Notes: a model not told the origin generated them from the letters alone. Shown: positions 19,331 through 29,389, counted from the first letter of the stretch. The stretch is 64,000 nt of DNA from Rugamonas rubra (GCF_900114705.1 NZ_FOTW01000012.1:146441-210440); one strand, 5' to 3'. Numbers and translations are program-made.

Positions 19331-20617
19331 TCAGGCGCGCTTGCCGCCGGCGCGTATCAATTTGACCACCTTGATCGATTGGTTCTGCACCTGCACCACC
19401 TCGATCACGCAGTTGCCGGCCTTGACGCTGATCGGCGACTCGGGGATTTCCTGCAGCAATTCCAGCATCATGCCGTTCAGCGTCTTCGGGCCGTCCAGCG
19501 GGAAGCTCAGGCCCAGGCGCTTGTTGATGTCGCGCAGCGCCGTGGCGCCCTCGAGCAGGCACTCGCCCTGTTCGTTCCAAGCGAAGCTGTCGGCCCGGGC
19601 GGCGCCCGGCATCGAGGTGGTGAACTCGCCGATCATCTCCTCGATGATGTCGTCCAAGGTCACCAGGCCCTGCACCTCGCCGTACTCGTCGACGATGATG
19701 CCGAGGCGTTCGCGGTTTTCCTGGAAATATTGCAATTGGGTAAACACGCCGGTGTCCTGCGGAATGAAGTAGGGCGTGCTGAGCAGGGCGCGGAAGTGCT
19801 CGGTGGTCAGCTCGTCCTCCCGGTTGAGCAGGGCCACCGCCTTGCGCACGTGCAGGATGCCGATGATCTGGTTGATCTCGCCCTCGTAGACGGGCAACTT
19901 GTTGTGGTAGCAGGTGGTCAGCTCGTGCTTGATCTCGTCGACCGGCAGCGACAGGTTGAGCGCCTCGATCTGCGAGCGCGGCGTCATGATGTCCTCGACC
20001 GAGATGGTTTCCAGGTCGAACAGGTTGAGCAGGATGCTCTTGTGCTTTTGCGGGATGAAGTTGCCGCCCTCGAGCACGATGGAGCGCAGCTCCTCCGGCG
20101 ACAGGCGGGCGTCGTGCAGGTGGGCGCCCGCCTTGATGCGGAACAGCTTGAGCACCAGGCCGACGAACAGGTTGACGAACCAGATCAGCGGCTTGGCCAG
20201 CGCCATCAACGGTTTCAGCACCATGGCGGTGGGCAGGGCGATCTTTTCCGGGTAGCTGGCGCCGATCACCTTGGGCGAGATCTCGGCGAAAACGATCAGC
20301 AGGAAGGCCACCACGCCGGTCGAGATGGTGATGACGTTGTCGTCATTGCCGAAGGTTTCGATGGCGATGGCCGTCACCAGGGCGGTGGCCATGGCGTTGA
20401 ACAAGGTGTTGGCGATCAGAATCAGCGACAGCAGCTTGTCGGTGCGGTCGAGCAGCCACAAGGTGGTGATGGCGCGGCGGCTGCCGCGTTTGGCCATGTG
20501 GCGCAGGCGATAGCGGTTGGCCGCCATCAGCGCGGTTTCGCCCATGGCAAAGAACGCCGAGCAGAGGATCAGGAGGGCGAGCGCAAGAAATTGCACCCAT
20601 AACGGTACGGTATCCAA
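19331..20617 (-). CDS. CNNM/CorC-family membrane protein (HlyC/CorC type)
   Basis: A 428-residue inner-membrane protein. The N-terminal DUF21 domain (about 1-190) has four membrane segments and the motif FAEISPKVIGASYPEK. A CBS pair spans about 200-340 (VEDIMTPRSQIEALNLS; GLVTLDDIIEEMIGEF) and a CorC/HlyC C-terminal domain follows. Family members act in Mg2+ or Co2+ efflux or in membrane homeostasis. It lies upstream of pilB on the same strand but there is no functional link to pili that I can see. Confidence 0.92.
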   Translation of the reverse strand: MDTVPLWVQFLALALLILCSAFFAMGETALMAANRYRLRHMAKRGSRRAITTLWLLDRTDKLLSLILIANTLFNAMATALVTAIAIETFGNDDNVITISTGVVAFLLIVFAEISPKVIGASYPEKIALPTAMVLKPLMALAKPLIWFVNLFVGLVLKLFRIKAGAHLHDARLSPEELRSIVLEGGNFIPQKHKSILLNLFDLETISVEDIMTPRSQIEALNLSLPVDEIKHELTTCYHNKLPVYEGEINQIIGILHVRKAVALLNREDELTTEHFRALLSTPYFIPQDTGVFTQLQYFQENRERLGIIVDEYGEVQGLVTLDDIIEEMIGEFTTSMPGAARADSFAWNEQGECLLEGATALRDINKRLGLSFPLDGPKTLNGMMLELLQEIPESPISVKAGNCVIEVVQVQNQSIKVVKLIRAGGKRA

Positions 20618-20809
20618 GGCTCACCGTAAAGAAACTTGCGTGGGAAACTGGTCGGCCAGAAGTCGGCGCCGGCCCAGACGGCATGGCCGAATAGGTGGCC
20701 ACAGAGGCTTGAATTCTAAGGCAAGGGCCGCTTCCATGCAAGTTTGCCTATATTGGGCGGCCCATGAGCGGGCCGCGCCGGGCGCTTGGCGACGCCGTCG
20801 GCGGCCGCC

Positions 20810-21160
20810 TTAGCTGCCCCGGTAGGTCGAGTAGGCCCAGGGCGACACCACCAGCGGCACGTGGTAGTTCTGCATCGCGTCGGCGATGCCGAAGGCCAGC
20901 GTGACCTGGTCGACGAAGCGCGGCGAGGGCAGCTCCACGCCCCGCGCGGCGAAGTAGTCGCCGGCCTTGAAGACCAGCTCGTACTTGCCGACCTTCATCG
21001 TATCGCCCTCCAATAAAGGGGCGCAGCGGCCGTCGGCGTTGGTGACGTCCGATTTCAACAACACCTTGCCGGCCTCGTCGACCGCGTACAGGGCCACGCT
21101 GACGCCGGCGCCAGGTTTGCCCACGGTGATATCGAGCACGTGTGTACTAAGCTTTCCCAT
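20810..21160 (-). CDS. hiuH: 5-hydroxyisourate hydrolase
   Basis: Transthyretin-like enzyme of urate breakdown that opens 5-hydroxyisourate to OHCU. It is 116 residues with the family signatures LSTHVLDITVGKPGAGV near the start and the C-terminal YRGS. No periplasmic signal is present. It is transcribed divergently from puuE-guaD across a 123-bp gap, consistent with shared control of purine catabolism. Urate oxidase and OHCU decarboxylase are not in this window. Confidence 0.95.
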   Translation of the reverse strand: MGKLSTHVLDITVGKPGAGVSVALYAVDEAGKVLLKSDVTNADGRCAPLLEGDTMKVGKYELVFKAGDYFAARGVELPSPRFVDQVTLAFGIADAMQNYHVPLVVSPWAYSTYRGS

Positions 21161-21201
21161 GATCCGTCCTATATGTTTGAGTGAAACTGCTTATTCAGCA
21201 A

Positions 21202-21235
21202 ATCATATACCGATGCTAGTGAGGCAATATATGAT
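21202..21235. promoter_or_regulatory. Inverted repeat in the hiuH/puuE divergent promoter region
   Basis: Arms ATCATATA and TATATGAT, 18 bp apart, in the middle of the 123-bp gap between hiuH and puuE. The position and symmetry suit a regulator acting on both genes. No binding protein is identified. Confidence 0.4.
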
Positions 21236-21283
21236 GGGACGTATATTCTCCATTGCCATTGTCCCCATTCCTTTTCGACCCAG

Positions 21284-22237
21284 ATGACTACCTACGACAA
21301 CTATCCGCGCGACATGATCGGCTACGGCGCCAAGCCTCCCCACGCCCAATGGCCCGATCGTGCGCGCATCGCCCTGCAATTTGTTCTCAACTACGAGGAG
21401 GGTGGCGAGAACAATGTGCTGCACGGCGACGCGGCGTCGGAAACCTTCCTTTCGGAGATGATCGGCGCGGCCGCCTTCCCGGCCCGCCACCTGAGCATGG
21501 AATCGATCTACGAATATGGTTCGCGCGCCGGCCTGTGGCGGTTGCTGCGCATGTTCGAGGAGCGCAAGCTGCCCTTGACGGTGTTCGGCGTGGCCATGGC
21601 GCTCAAGCGCAACCCCGAGGCGGTGGCCGCCTTCCAGCAACTGGGCCACGAGATCGCCTGCCACGGACTGCGCTGGATCAGCTACCAGAACATGGACGAG
21701 GCGGACGAGCGCGCCCACATGCACGAGGCCGTCGCCATCATCAAGGAATTGACCGGCAGCACGCCGCAGGGCTGGTACACGGGCCGTGATTCGCCCAACA
21801 CGCGCAAGCTGGTGGTCGAGCACGGCGGCTTCCGCTACGACGCTGACCACTATGGCGACGACCTGCCGTTCTGGCAACAGATCGCCTACACCGACCCCGC
21901 CGGCCGGGCCGCCGTGGCGCCGCAGCTGATCGTGCCCTACACGCTGGACACCAACGACATGCGCTTTGCCGCCATGCAGGGCTTCAACTCCGGCACCCAG
22001 TTCTTCGACTATTTGAAGGACGCCTTCGACGTGCTCTACGCCGAGGGCGACCCGAACGGCCTGAACCAGCCGAAGATGCTGTCGATCGGCATGCATTGCC
22101 GCCTGCTGGGCCGCCCGGCGCGGGCCGCCGCGCTGGCGCGCTTCCTCGACTATGTGCAGGGTCACGACCAGGTCTGGATCACCCGCCGCATCGACATCGC
22201 CGAGCATTGGCACGCCACCCATCCTTTTACGGGATAG
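21284..22237 (+). CDS. puuE: Allantoinase PuuE (polysaccharide-deacetylase fold)
   Basis: Opens allantoin to allantoate by a NodB-fold hydrolase unrelated to the classical allantoinase. It is 317 residues with the PuuE start YDNYPRDMIGYGAKPPHAQW, the block VLNYEEGGENNVLHGD, HEIACHGLRWISYQNMDEA and SIGMHCRLLGRPAR. It heads the operon puuE-guaD-adenosine deaminase (9-bp and 31-bp gaps) and faces hiuH, so two urate-pathway steps are encoded together. Confidence 0.95.
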   Translation: MTTYDNYPRDMIGYGAKPPHAQWPDRARIALQFVLNYEEGGENNVLHGDAASETFLSEMIGAAAFPARHLSMESIYEYGSRAGLWRLLRMFEERKLPLTVFGVAMALKRNPEAVAAFQQLGHEIACHGLRWISYQNMDEADERAHMHEAVAIIKELTGSTPQGWYTGRDSPNTRKLVVEHGGFRYDADHYGDDLPFWQQIAYTDPAGRAAVAPQLIVPYTLDTNDMRFAAMQGFNSGTQFFDYLKDAFDVLYAEGDPNGLNQPKMLSIGMHCRLLGRPARAAALARFLDYVQGHDQVWITRRIDIAEHWHATHPFTG

Positions 22238-22246
22238 ACGCACACC

Positions 22247-23557
22247 ATGTCCAGCACCCAACCGCAAGCCTACCGCGCCAGCTTGCTGCATTTCCACGCC
22301 GATCCGGCCTTCCACGCCGACGCCCACGCCTGGCACGAGGACGGCCTGCTGGTCGTCGCCGACGGCAAGGTGCGGGCGGCTGGCGACTACGCCAGCCTGC
22401 ACGTCACGCTGCCGCCCGGCTGCACGGTGCACGACTACAGCGGCAAGCTGATCATGCCCGGCTTCATCGACACCCACGTCCACTACCCGCAGACCGAAAT
22501 GATCGCCTCGCCGGCGCCCGGCCTGCTGCCCTGGCTGGAAACCTACACCTTCCCCACCGAGCGCCGCTTCGACGACCCGGCCCACGCCGCCGACGTGGCC
22601 GAGTTCTTCCTCGACGAGCTGCTGCGCTGCGGCACCACCACGGCGATGGTGTATTGCAGCGTGCACGCCGCCTCGGTCGACGCCTTTTTCGCCGCCAGCG
22701 AAAAGCGCGACCTGCGCATGGTGGCAGGAAAAGTCCTCATGGACCGCAACTGCCCCGAGTTCCTGCGCGACACCGCCGAGTCCGGCGTGAGCGACAGCGA
22801 GGCGCTGATCCAGCGCTGGCACCGGCGCGGCCGCGCCTTGTACGCCATCACGCCGCGCTTCGCGCCCACCTCCAGCGACGCACAGCTGCGCCTGGCCGGC
22901 GAACTGGCGCGCGCCTACCCGGACACCTTCGTGCAGACCCACGTGTCGGAGAACCGGGACGAGTGCGCCTGGGTCCAGCGCCTGTTCCCGCAGGCGCGCA
23001 GCTACCTCGACGTCTACGACCAGGTCGGCCTGCTGCGCCCGCGCGCCATGTACGGCCACTGCATCTGGCTCGACGACGGCGACCGCGCCCGCATGGCCGA
23101 CAGCGGCGCGGCGGCGGCCGTCTGCCCGACCTCCAATCTGTTTTTGGGCAGCGGACTGTTCGATTTCGACCGCGCCGACCGGGCCGGCATGCTGCTGTCG
23201 CTGGCCACCGACGTCGGCGGTGGTACTTCTTTTTCTATGTTGCAAACAATGAATGAAGCCTATAAAGTAGCGCGACTGAGCGGCAGTTACTTGCCCGCCC
23301 TGCGCATGTTTTATCTGGCGACCCTGGGCGCGGCCCGCAGCATGCAACTCGAAGGCACGATCGGCAACTTCGCCGCCGGCGCCGAGGCCGACTTCATCGT
23401 CCTCGACGCCCAAGCCACGCCGCTGCTGCAACGGCGCAGCGCCCATTGCGACAGCCTGGAAGAGTTGTTGTTCGCGCTGGCGCTGCTGGGCGACGACCGC
23501 GCCGTGGCGGCCACCTATGCCGCCGGCCGCCGCGTGCACGCGCGCGAGGCCGCCTGA
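22247..23557 (+). CDS. guaD: Guanine deaminase
   Basis: Converts guanine to xanthine. It is a 436-residue amidohydrolase with the zinc motif PGFIDTHVHYPQTEM, then TFVQTHVSENRDE, MYGHCIWLDD and the catalytic LATDVGGGTSFSML, in the order expected for GuaD. It lies 9 bp after puuE in the same operon. Xanthine dehydrogenase, needed to link guanine to urate, is outside the window. Confidence 0.95.
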   Translation: MSSTQPQAYRASLLHFHADPAFHADAHAWHEDGLLVVADGKVRAAGDYASLHVTLPPGCTVHDYSGKLIMPGFIDTHVHYPQTEMIASPAPGLLPWLETYTFPTERRFDDPAHAADVAEFFLDELLRCGTTTAMVYCSVHAASVDAFFAASEKRDLRMVAGKVLMDRNCPEFLRDTAESGVSDSEALIQRWHRRGRALYAITPRFAPTSSDAQLRLAGELARAYPDTFVQTHVSENRDECAWVQRLFPQARSYLDVYDQVGLLRPRAMYGHCIWLDDGDRARMADSGAAAAVCPTSNLFLGSGLFDFDRADRAGMLLSLATDVGGGTSFSMLQTMNEAYKVARLSGSYLPALRMFYLATLGAARSMQLEGTIGNFAAGAEADFIVLDAQATPLLQRRSAHCDSLEELLFALALLGDDRAVAATYAAGRRVHAREAA

Positions 23558-23588
23558 AACCCATCCACCTCCACCTTGAGAAGAGCCC

Positions 23589-25028
23589 ATGCAAAAGAAA
23601 ATCGCCAGCCTGATGGTCACCGCCGCGCTGTCCGCCATGGTCGTCCTGCCGCTCAGCGCGCAGGCGGCCAGCAACGCGGAACTGACCCGCCGCCACTTCG
23701 CCGCGCTGCTCGCCGCGCCCCAGCCCAAGCTGGCCGAGCTGACCATGTTCTTCACCCTGATGCCCAAGGGCGGCGACCTGCACCACCATTATTCCGGCGC
23801 CATCTACGCCGAGCAGTATCTGGAGTGGATCGACAAGCAGAACTACTGCGTCAACCAGGCCAGCTACCAGATCGAAACCCACACCCCGGCCGGCGACTGC
23901 GTCAGCGGCTCGGCCGTGATGAACAACAACACCCTGCTGGCCCAGTTGCTGCAGCGCTGGTCGGACAAGGACTTCTACAACCACAGCACGCAGCAGTCGC
24001 CGCCGGACCGCCAGTTCTTCGACACCTTCGGCTACTTCGGCCCGATCTCCTCGTTCAACACGGCCGACGGCCTGCAGCGCCTGAAGCAGCGCGCCATCCA
24101 GGAAAACCTCAGCTATATCGAGACCATGTTCCACTCGGCGCCGATGGTGAAGAACCCGCAGTTCGACCAGCACGCCATCGCCGGCGGCGTCAACGACGCC
24201 ATGCTGGCCGCCTTCAGCGCCGAGCTGGAACAGGACAAGTCCTTCAACGACGGCATCACCAGCTACCTGGACGACGTCAACACCGGCGGCGCCGGCATCG
24301 ACGACGCCCAGTTCACGCTGCGCTACCAGTCCTTCGTGGTGCGCCTGTTGTCGCCGTCGCAAGTGTTCTCGGCCATGCTGTCGAGCTTCAAGCTGGCCAG
24401 CCAGAGCCCGAAGATCGTCGGCGTCAACATCGTCGGCCAGGAGAGCGTCAACGTCTCGATGCGCGACTACCTGTTGCACATGCAGATGTTCAAGTTCCTC
24501 AAGGCAAAGTATCCGAAGGTTAACCTTGCGCTGCACGCCGGCGAGCTGGCGCTGGGCGTGGTGCCGCCCGAGGGCCTGACCTCGCACATCAAGGACGCCA
24601 TCGACGTCGCCGGCGCCCAGCGCATCGGCCACGGCATCGACATCGCCCACGAGAGCAATCCGCTGGCCATCATGAAAAAAATGCGTGACCAGAAGATCGC
24701 CGTCGAGATCAACCTGAGCAGCAACGACTTCATCCTCGGCGTCAAGGGCGAGGCCCACCCGATCACCATGTACCGCAAGTACGGCGTGCCCTTTGTCATC
24801 TCGACCGACGACGCCGGCGTGTCGCGTAACAATCTGTCCGGCGAGTACGTGCTGTTCGCCAGCCGCTACAAGACCGATTATGCCGAGGTCAAGAAACTGT
24901 CATATGACAGCCTGCGCTATTCCTTCCTGGCCGGCGACGACAAACAGCGCCTGTTGAAGGCGCTTGACGGCAAGTTCGCGAAATTTGAGGCCGAGATCGC
25001 CGCGGCCGGGCAGAAATCGAAGAAGTAA
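23589..25028 (+). CDS. Exported adenosine-deaminase-family protein
   Basis: A 479-residue protein with a clear signal peptide (ends LSAQA-A). The catalytic motifs of adenosine deaminase are present: MPKGGDLHHHYSG, NLALHAGELA, RIGHGIDIAHE, VEINLSSNDFILG and VISTDDAGVSRN. It is longer than cytoplasmic Add (about 330), as in secreted growth-factor-type deaminases. The likely role is to deaminate adenosine in the periplasm or outside, yielding inosine for uptake. It is third in the puuE-guaD operon. Activity on deoxyadenosine or adenine is also possible. Confidence 0.88.
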   Translation: MQKKIASLMVTAALSAMVVLPLSAQAASNAELTRRHFAALLAAPQPKLAELTMFFTLMPKGGDLHHHYSGAIYAEQYLEWIDKQNYCVNQASYQIETHTPAGDCVSGSAVMNNNTLLAQLLQRWSDKDFYNHSTQQSPPDRQFFDTFGYFGPISSFNTADGLQRLKQRAIQENLSYIETMFHSAPMVKNPQFDQHAIAGGVNDAMLAAFSAELEQDKSFNDGITSYLDDVNTGGAGIDDAQFTLRYQSFVVRLLSPSQVFSAMLSSFKLASQSPKIVGVNIVGQESVNVSMRDYLLHMQMFKFLKAKYPKVNLALHAGELALGVVPPEGLTSHIKDAIDVAGAQRIGHGIDIAHESNPLAIMKKMRDQKIAVEINLSSNDFILGVKGEAHPITMYRKYGVPFVISTDDAGVSRNNLSGEYVLFASRYKTDYAEVKKLSYDSLRYSFLAGDDKQRLLKALDGKFAKFEAEIAAAGQKSKK

Positions 25029-25053
25029 TCTGGTCGAGGTTCAGTACGGAAAA

Positions 25054-25077
25054 CCCGCCGGCGCCAGCGCCGGCGGG
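25054..25077. terminator. Possible terminator after the adenosine-deaminase gene
   Basis: An 11-bp stem CCCGCCGGCGC / GCGCCGGCGGG with a 2-nt loop, 25 bp past the stop codon. No T run follows on the plus strand; a TTTT follows on the minus strand. Confidence 0.5.
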
Positions 25078-25338
25078 CGAAATAGCAACACTAGATGACA
25101 GGCAAGCCGCCTTTTCATCCGTGCGCACGAGGAACGGCCGTTCCTTGTCATAAAATTCATCTTCATCCACCGCCTTGCCGCCGGCGCCACCCTGTGGCCC
25201 ACAAGCGACACAAAACTGGTGGACTGCCTCTAGCTTTGAATATTTTCCACATGAAACAAATTCAAGTACGCAAGGCTCATTTATAATCCCGCCCTTGCGC
25301 GCCCCGGCGACCTCCAAAAGAGGGCGCCAGCCGGGCAC

Positions 25339-25411
25339 ATTTATATGTTTTTCATATAAATTCGTAAATTAAATCGTATTTGTCATGGGGTTTGCACTTA
25401 ATGCATAGTGG
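25339..25411 (+). promoter_or_regulatory. Conserved promoter block, copy 1 (upstream of Oar-like receptor)
   Basis: A 73-bp block matching 53215-53287 at 52 of 73 positions with no gaps. It contains an inverted repeat ATTTATAT-N7-ATATAAAT, then a candidate -35 TTGTCA and, 18 bp later, CATAGT as -10. The two copies agree at 10 of 10 bases around the -10 and at 38 of 48 in the upstream half, but at only 4 of 15 in most of the spacer, the pattern expected of a working promoter. Confidence 0.6.
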
Positions 25412-25852
25412 GATGAAATGATCCAAAAAGGCAAGATTATTGCTTTTCCCACTGCAGGGCAGATCGATGGACGGCAGCGCCGGCATGGCCGGTTTGCTTG
25501 TCACAAAATTGTCATAAAGACGTCATAGCCCTGAAATATTGCACCGTTACACTTATGCGTTGCCCCAGAGGGAGCGACGCGTTTGATGGTGTATGTGCAA
25601 GAAATACGCATGAAGCGCGACGTTCGCCGCAATACGGGGGCGGTGCAAGGGGGCCGGTCGACACCAGATAGGGGCGCCGGCGCCGAATGGAAGAGGGTGT
25701 TACAGAATTTTTTGTCTTGGCACGAAGACAGACCGGCGCAGACCAGCGCAGGCCAGCGATGGGCCGGCCGACCAGTTGCAGCACAGTAAAGAGGGAACAC
25801 CTGCCACCAGCATGGGTTCCAAACAACTATTAGTCTTTTTTGGGGTTATACA

Positions 25853-28800
25853 ATGATCAATCACAAACGGCTTCGGCTAACGCAAATCGCGCTTAGCTTG
25901 TCTATCGCGCTTGCGGCAGCACCGGCCTTCGCCCAGAACACCACCTCGGCCATCGGCGGGCGCATCTTCGCCACCGACGGCAAACCAGCCGGTGGTGCCA
26001 CGGTCACCGTCGTGCACACCGAATCGGGTTCGGTCAGCAACGTGGTCACCGACGCCGAAGGCCGTTACGTCGCCCGTGGCCTGCGCGCAGGCGGCCCGTA
26101 CACGATCACCATCACCAAGAACGGCGTCAGCGAGAAGCGCGAGAACGTCTTCGTCCAGCTGGCCGAGACCGCCAACGTCGACGCCACCCTGGGCGCCCCG
26201 GCGATCCAGACCGTGACCATCGCCGGCATCGCCGGCGGCCGTTCGGACAAATTCTCCAAGACCACGATGGGCGCCGGCACCAGCATCAGCGCGACCGAAC
26301 TGGCGATCCAGGGTTCGATCAACCGCAACCTGCAGGACTACGCCCGCACCGATCCGCGCGTCTCGCAGACCGACAAGGAGCGCGGCGAGATGTCCGTCGC
26401 CGGCCAGAACTCGCGCTACAACTCGCTGACCATCGACGGCGTGGCCGTCAACGACACCTTCGGCCTGGAGTCGAACGGCAGCCCGACCGCCAAGCAGCCG
26501 ATCTCGATCGACGCCATCCAGTCGGTGCAGGTCAACGTCGCCAACTACGACGTCACGCAAAAAGGCTACACCGGCGGCAACATCAACGCCGTCACCAAGT
26601 CCGGCACCAACACCGTCAAGGGCAGCGTCTACTACGTCTTCCGCAACGACAGCATGGCCGGCGACCGCTATAACCTGAGCTCCGACAGCTACGCCGCGCC
26701 GGCCCCGTTCAAGGAAACCACCAAGGGCGCCACCGTCGGCTTCCCGCTGATCAAGGACAAGCTGTTCCTGTTCGCCGGCTACGAGAAGCTCGAGTCGACC
26801 CGCAGCGCGCCGTCGTTCGGCCCGATCGGCAGCTCGATGACCAACGTCGGCATCACCAACTCGGCCATCGCGTCCGCCCAGGACATCGCCAAGAACAAGT
26901 TCGGCTTCGACGCCGGCACCTCGGTGCCCGAGGGCAGCCAGCTGACCGTCGACGACACCCTGCTGAAACTGGACTGGAACATCAACGACGCGCACCGCGC
27001 CATGTTCCGCTACTCCAAGACCAAGCAGTCCGAGCCGGCGTTCTCCGGCCTGAACGCCAACACCATCTCGCTCAACTCGGAATGGTTCAACCAGGGCAAG
27101 ACCATCGAAACCCTGGTCGGCCAGTGGACCGCCGACTGGACGCCGAACTTCTCGACCGAGTTCAAGGTCTCCTCGCGCGACTACGACAGCCTGCCCAACC
27201 TGAACGCCAAGCTGCCGTTGATCAACCTGCAGTTCACCGGTCCGACCCCGGCCGGCACGCCGGCCTCGGTGCCGGTCACCTCGCGCACCCTGCAGTTCGG
27301 CACCGACAACAGCCGCCACCGCAACGTCCTCGGCACCAAGACCAAGGACGCCTACCTGGGCGCCAACTGGTCGCTGGGCGAGCACGAAGTCAAGTTCGGC
27401 GGCGACTACCAGAAGAACGACGTGTACAACGCCTTCCTGCAGAACATCTGGGGCAACTACACCTTCTCCTGCGTGGCCCAGCCTTACAACTCGCTGCCGG
27501 CCAACTTCGACTGCGGCAAGAACACCCCGGCCACCGCCGCCCAGATCGAGCAAGCCGTGCTGGAAAACTTCAGCCGCGGCCGTCCATCGTCGTACTCGCT
27601 GCAAGTGCCTAACGCCGGCCGCACCCTGGACGACGCGGTCGCCAACTTCAGCATGAAAAACTACGGCGCCTTCGTGCAGGACACCTGGACCGTCAGCCCG
27701 CGCCTGACGCTGAGCTACGGCGTGCGTCTGGACGCGGCCCGCATCAGCGACCGTCCGCTGCGCAACGACGCCGCCGCGGCACCGGTGATCGCGGCGACGG
27801 CGGCGACCGGCGGTCGCCAGACCGGCGGCTTCGACATCGACAACACCAACACCTTCGACGGCGAAAACCTGGTGCAGCCGCGCTTCGGCTTCAACTACAC
27901 CTTCGACAGCGCGCGCCAGATGCAAGTGCGTGGCGGCGCCGGCCTGTTCCAGGGCGCGGCGGCGACGGTATGGCTGTCCAACCCGTTCTCCAACACCGGC
28001 GTGGCCACCAAGACCCTGTCTTGCGGTTCCTCGACGGCGCCTTGCAACGGCGACAACAGCTTCTCGTCCGACATCAACAACCAGCCGACCAACGTCAAGG
28101 GTTCCTCGGCCATCGCCAACGTCGACGCCCTGGCCCCAGGCCTGCGCCAGCCGTCGGTGTGGAAATCGAACATCGCCTTCGACACCGAGCTGCCATGGTA
28201 CGGCATCGTCTTCAGCGCCGAGTACCTGTACACCAAGAACAAGGACGGCATCTTCTACCGCAACCTGAACCTGGGCGCGCCGACCAAGACCGGCACCGAC
28301 GGCCGTGCGCTGTACTACTCCGCCGCCGGCTTCAAGACCGATTGCTGGAACCAGTCGACCGGCGCCTCGATCAACACCGGCGCCTGCTCGAGCTTCGTGA
28401 CCAAGGCGGGCAGCAACAACAAGTTCGGCAACGTGCTGCTGGCCGACAAGACCAGCAAGGGCGGCAGCAACCTGGCCACCCTGTCGCTGAGCCGTCCGAT
28501 GACCTCCGGCCTCGGCTGGTCGGTCTCCTACACCTACACGGACGCCAAGGAAGTGTCGCCGCTGACCTCGTCGACCTCGGGTTCGAACTACAGCGCGCGC
28601 TCGATCTTCAACCCGAACGACGAAGCCAACGCCAATTCGAGCTACCTGGTCAAGGACCGCATCAACGCCCTGGTCAACTTCCAGAAGCGCTTCTTCGGTT
28701 CCTATAAAACCACCTTCGGCATGTTCTATGAAGGCCGCACCGGCAAGCCATACAGCTGGACCTACAACAACGACTTGAACGGCGACGGCATCGGCAGCAA

Positions 28801-29275
28801 CGATTTGATGTTCATCCCGTCGGCACCAGGCTCCGGCCAGGTGGTCTTCGCCGGCGACGTCGGCGGCAGCCACGCCAACGAGGACAAGTTCTGGTCGGTG
28901 GTCAACGCCAACCCGTCGCTGAAACGCGCCGCCGGCGGCACCGTCCAGCGCAACGACAGCTTCTCGCCTTGGACCAACAGCTTCGACATGCGCATCGCCC
29001 AGGAGATTCCTGGTCTGTTCAAAAACAACAAGGCCACCTTCACCCTGGACATCTTCAACGTCGGCAACCTGCTGAACAAGAAGTGGGGCCGCATCAACGA
29101 GGTCGGCTTCACCGGCAGCGGCGGCCAGGCGCGCAGCTTCGTCGACTACGTCGGTCTGGACGCCCAGGGTCGCTACATCTACAAGGTGCGCGACAAGGTC
29201 GAGGACTACGACGTGCGCCAGGTCAAGGGCGAGTCGCAGTGGGCCATCCAAGCCACCGTCAAGTACGAGTTCTAA
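25853..29275 (+). CDS. Oar-like TonB-dependent outer-membrane receptor
   Basis: A 1140-residue receptor. After a signal peptide (ends PAFA-Q) comes a carboxypeptidase-regulatory-like beta-sandwich near 26-110 (ATDGKPAGGATVTVVHTESG), then a plug domain with VAGQNSRYNSLTIDGVAVND and VTKSGTNTVKGSVYYVFRND, and a large barrel ending ATVKYEF. Oar-type receptors import large or unusual molecules using TonB energy; the ligand here is unknown. Neighbours suggest a nucleic-acid-derived or peptide ligand. It is followed by a strong terminator, so it is probably monocistronic. Confidence 0.88.
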   Translation: MINHKRLRLTQIALSLSIALAAAPAFAQNTTSAIGGRIFATDGKPAGGATVTVVHTESGSVSNVVTDAEGRYVARGLRAGGPYTITITKNGVSEKRENVFVQLAETANVDATLGAPAIQTVTIAGIAGGRSDKFSKTTMGAGTSISATELAIQGSINRNLQDYARTDPRVSQTDKERGEMSVAGQNSRYNSLTIDGVAVNDTFGLESNGSPTAKQPISIDAIQSVQVNVANYDVTQKGYTGGNINAVTKSGTNTVKGSVYYVFRNDSMAGDRYNLSSDSYAAPAPFKETTKGATVGFPLIKDKLFLFAGYEKLESTRSAPSFGPIGSSMTNVGITNSAIASAQDIAKNKFGFDAGTSVPEGSQLTVDDTLLKLDWNINDAHRAMFRYSKTKQSEPAFSGLNANTISLNSEWFNQGKTIETLVGQWTADWTPNFSTEFKVSSRDYDSLPNLNAKLPLINLQFTGPTPAGTPASVPVTSRTLQFGTDNSRHRNVLGTKTKDAYLGANWSLGEHEVKFGGDYQKNDVYNAFLQNIWGNYTFSCVAQPYNSLPANFDCGKNTPATAAQIEQAVLENFSRGRPSSYSLQVPNAGRTLDDAVANFSMKNYGAFVQDTWTVSPRLTLSYGVRLDAARISDRPLRNDAAAAPVIAATAATGGRQTGGFDIDNTNTFDGENLVQPRFGFNYTFDSARQMQVRGGAGLFQGAAATVWLSNPFSNTGVATKTLSCGSSTAPCNGDNSFSSDINNQPTNVKGSSAIANVDALAPGLRQPSVWKSNIAFDTELPWYGIVFSAEYLYTKNKDGIFYRNLNLGAPTKTGTDGRALYYSAAGFKTDCWNQSTGASINTGACSSFVTKAGSNNKFGNVLLADKTSKGGSNLATLSLSRPMTSGLGWSVSYTYTDAKEVSPLTSSTSGSNYSARSIFNPNDEANANSSYLVKDRINALVNFQKRFFGSYKTTFGMFYEGRTGKPYSWTYNNDLNGDGIGSNDLMFIPSAPGSGQVVFAGDVGGSHANEDKFWSVVNANPSLKRAAGGTVQRNDSFSPWTNSFDMRIAQEIPGLFKNNKATFTLDIFNVGNLLNKKWGRINEVGFTGSGGQARSFVDYVGLDAQGRYIYKVRDKVEDYDVRQVKGESQWAIQATVKYEF

Positions 29276-29306
29276 GCTCGTCGCCACGCTAGCGTGAACC
29301 AGGGGA

Positions 29307-29336
29307 ACGGCCGATGGCGACATCGGCCGTTTTTTT
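29307..29336 (+). terminator. Rho-independent terminator of the Oar-like receptor gene
   Basis: A 10-bp stem ACGGCCGATG / CATCGGCCGT with a 4-nt loop followed by seven T, 31 bp past the stop codon. Confidence 0.93.
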
Positions 29337-29359
29337 ATCCCCGCACCCCGCGACGCCAC

Positions 29360-29389
29360 GGGGTCTGACCCCGTACGGGGTCAGACCCC
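29360..29389. repeat. GGGGTC palindrome, variant A
   Basis: Identical over 30 bp to the copy at 8194-8223. It lies between the receptor terminator and the 5'-nucleotidase gene. Confidence 0.9.

Larger units (their letters stand above)
25029..25852. other. Long intergenic region before the Oar-like TonB receptor
   Basis: About 820 bp with no gene I can support. It contains a hairpin at 25054-25077, a perfect 16-bp palindrome AGGAACGGCCGTTCCT at 25130-25145, a TATAAT at 25282-25287, and the conserved promoter block at 25339-25411. A transcript from that promoter would carry a leader of about 435 nt before the receptor start. Confidence 0.6.

Noticed and set aside
24889..25338. Open minus-strand frame of about 150 codons downstream of the exported adenosine-deaminase gene, with a plausible-looking Cys-containing start.
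   Set aside because: It runs through a GC hairpin and into the end of the real gene on the other strand, has no ribosome site, and its second half reads like an antisense shadow. I left the interval as non-coding.
25877..29359. A 1160-codon minus-strand open frame opposite the Oar-like receptor.
   Set aside because: Antisense of a GC-rich gene; no recognisable domain and Val/Gly/Asp-rich composition typical of such shadows.
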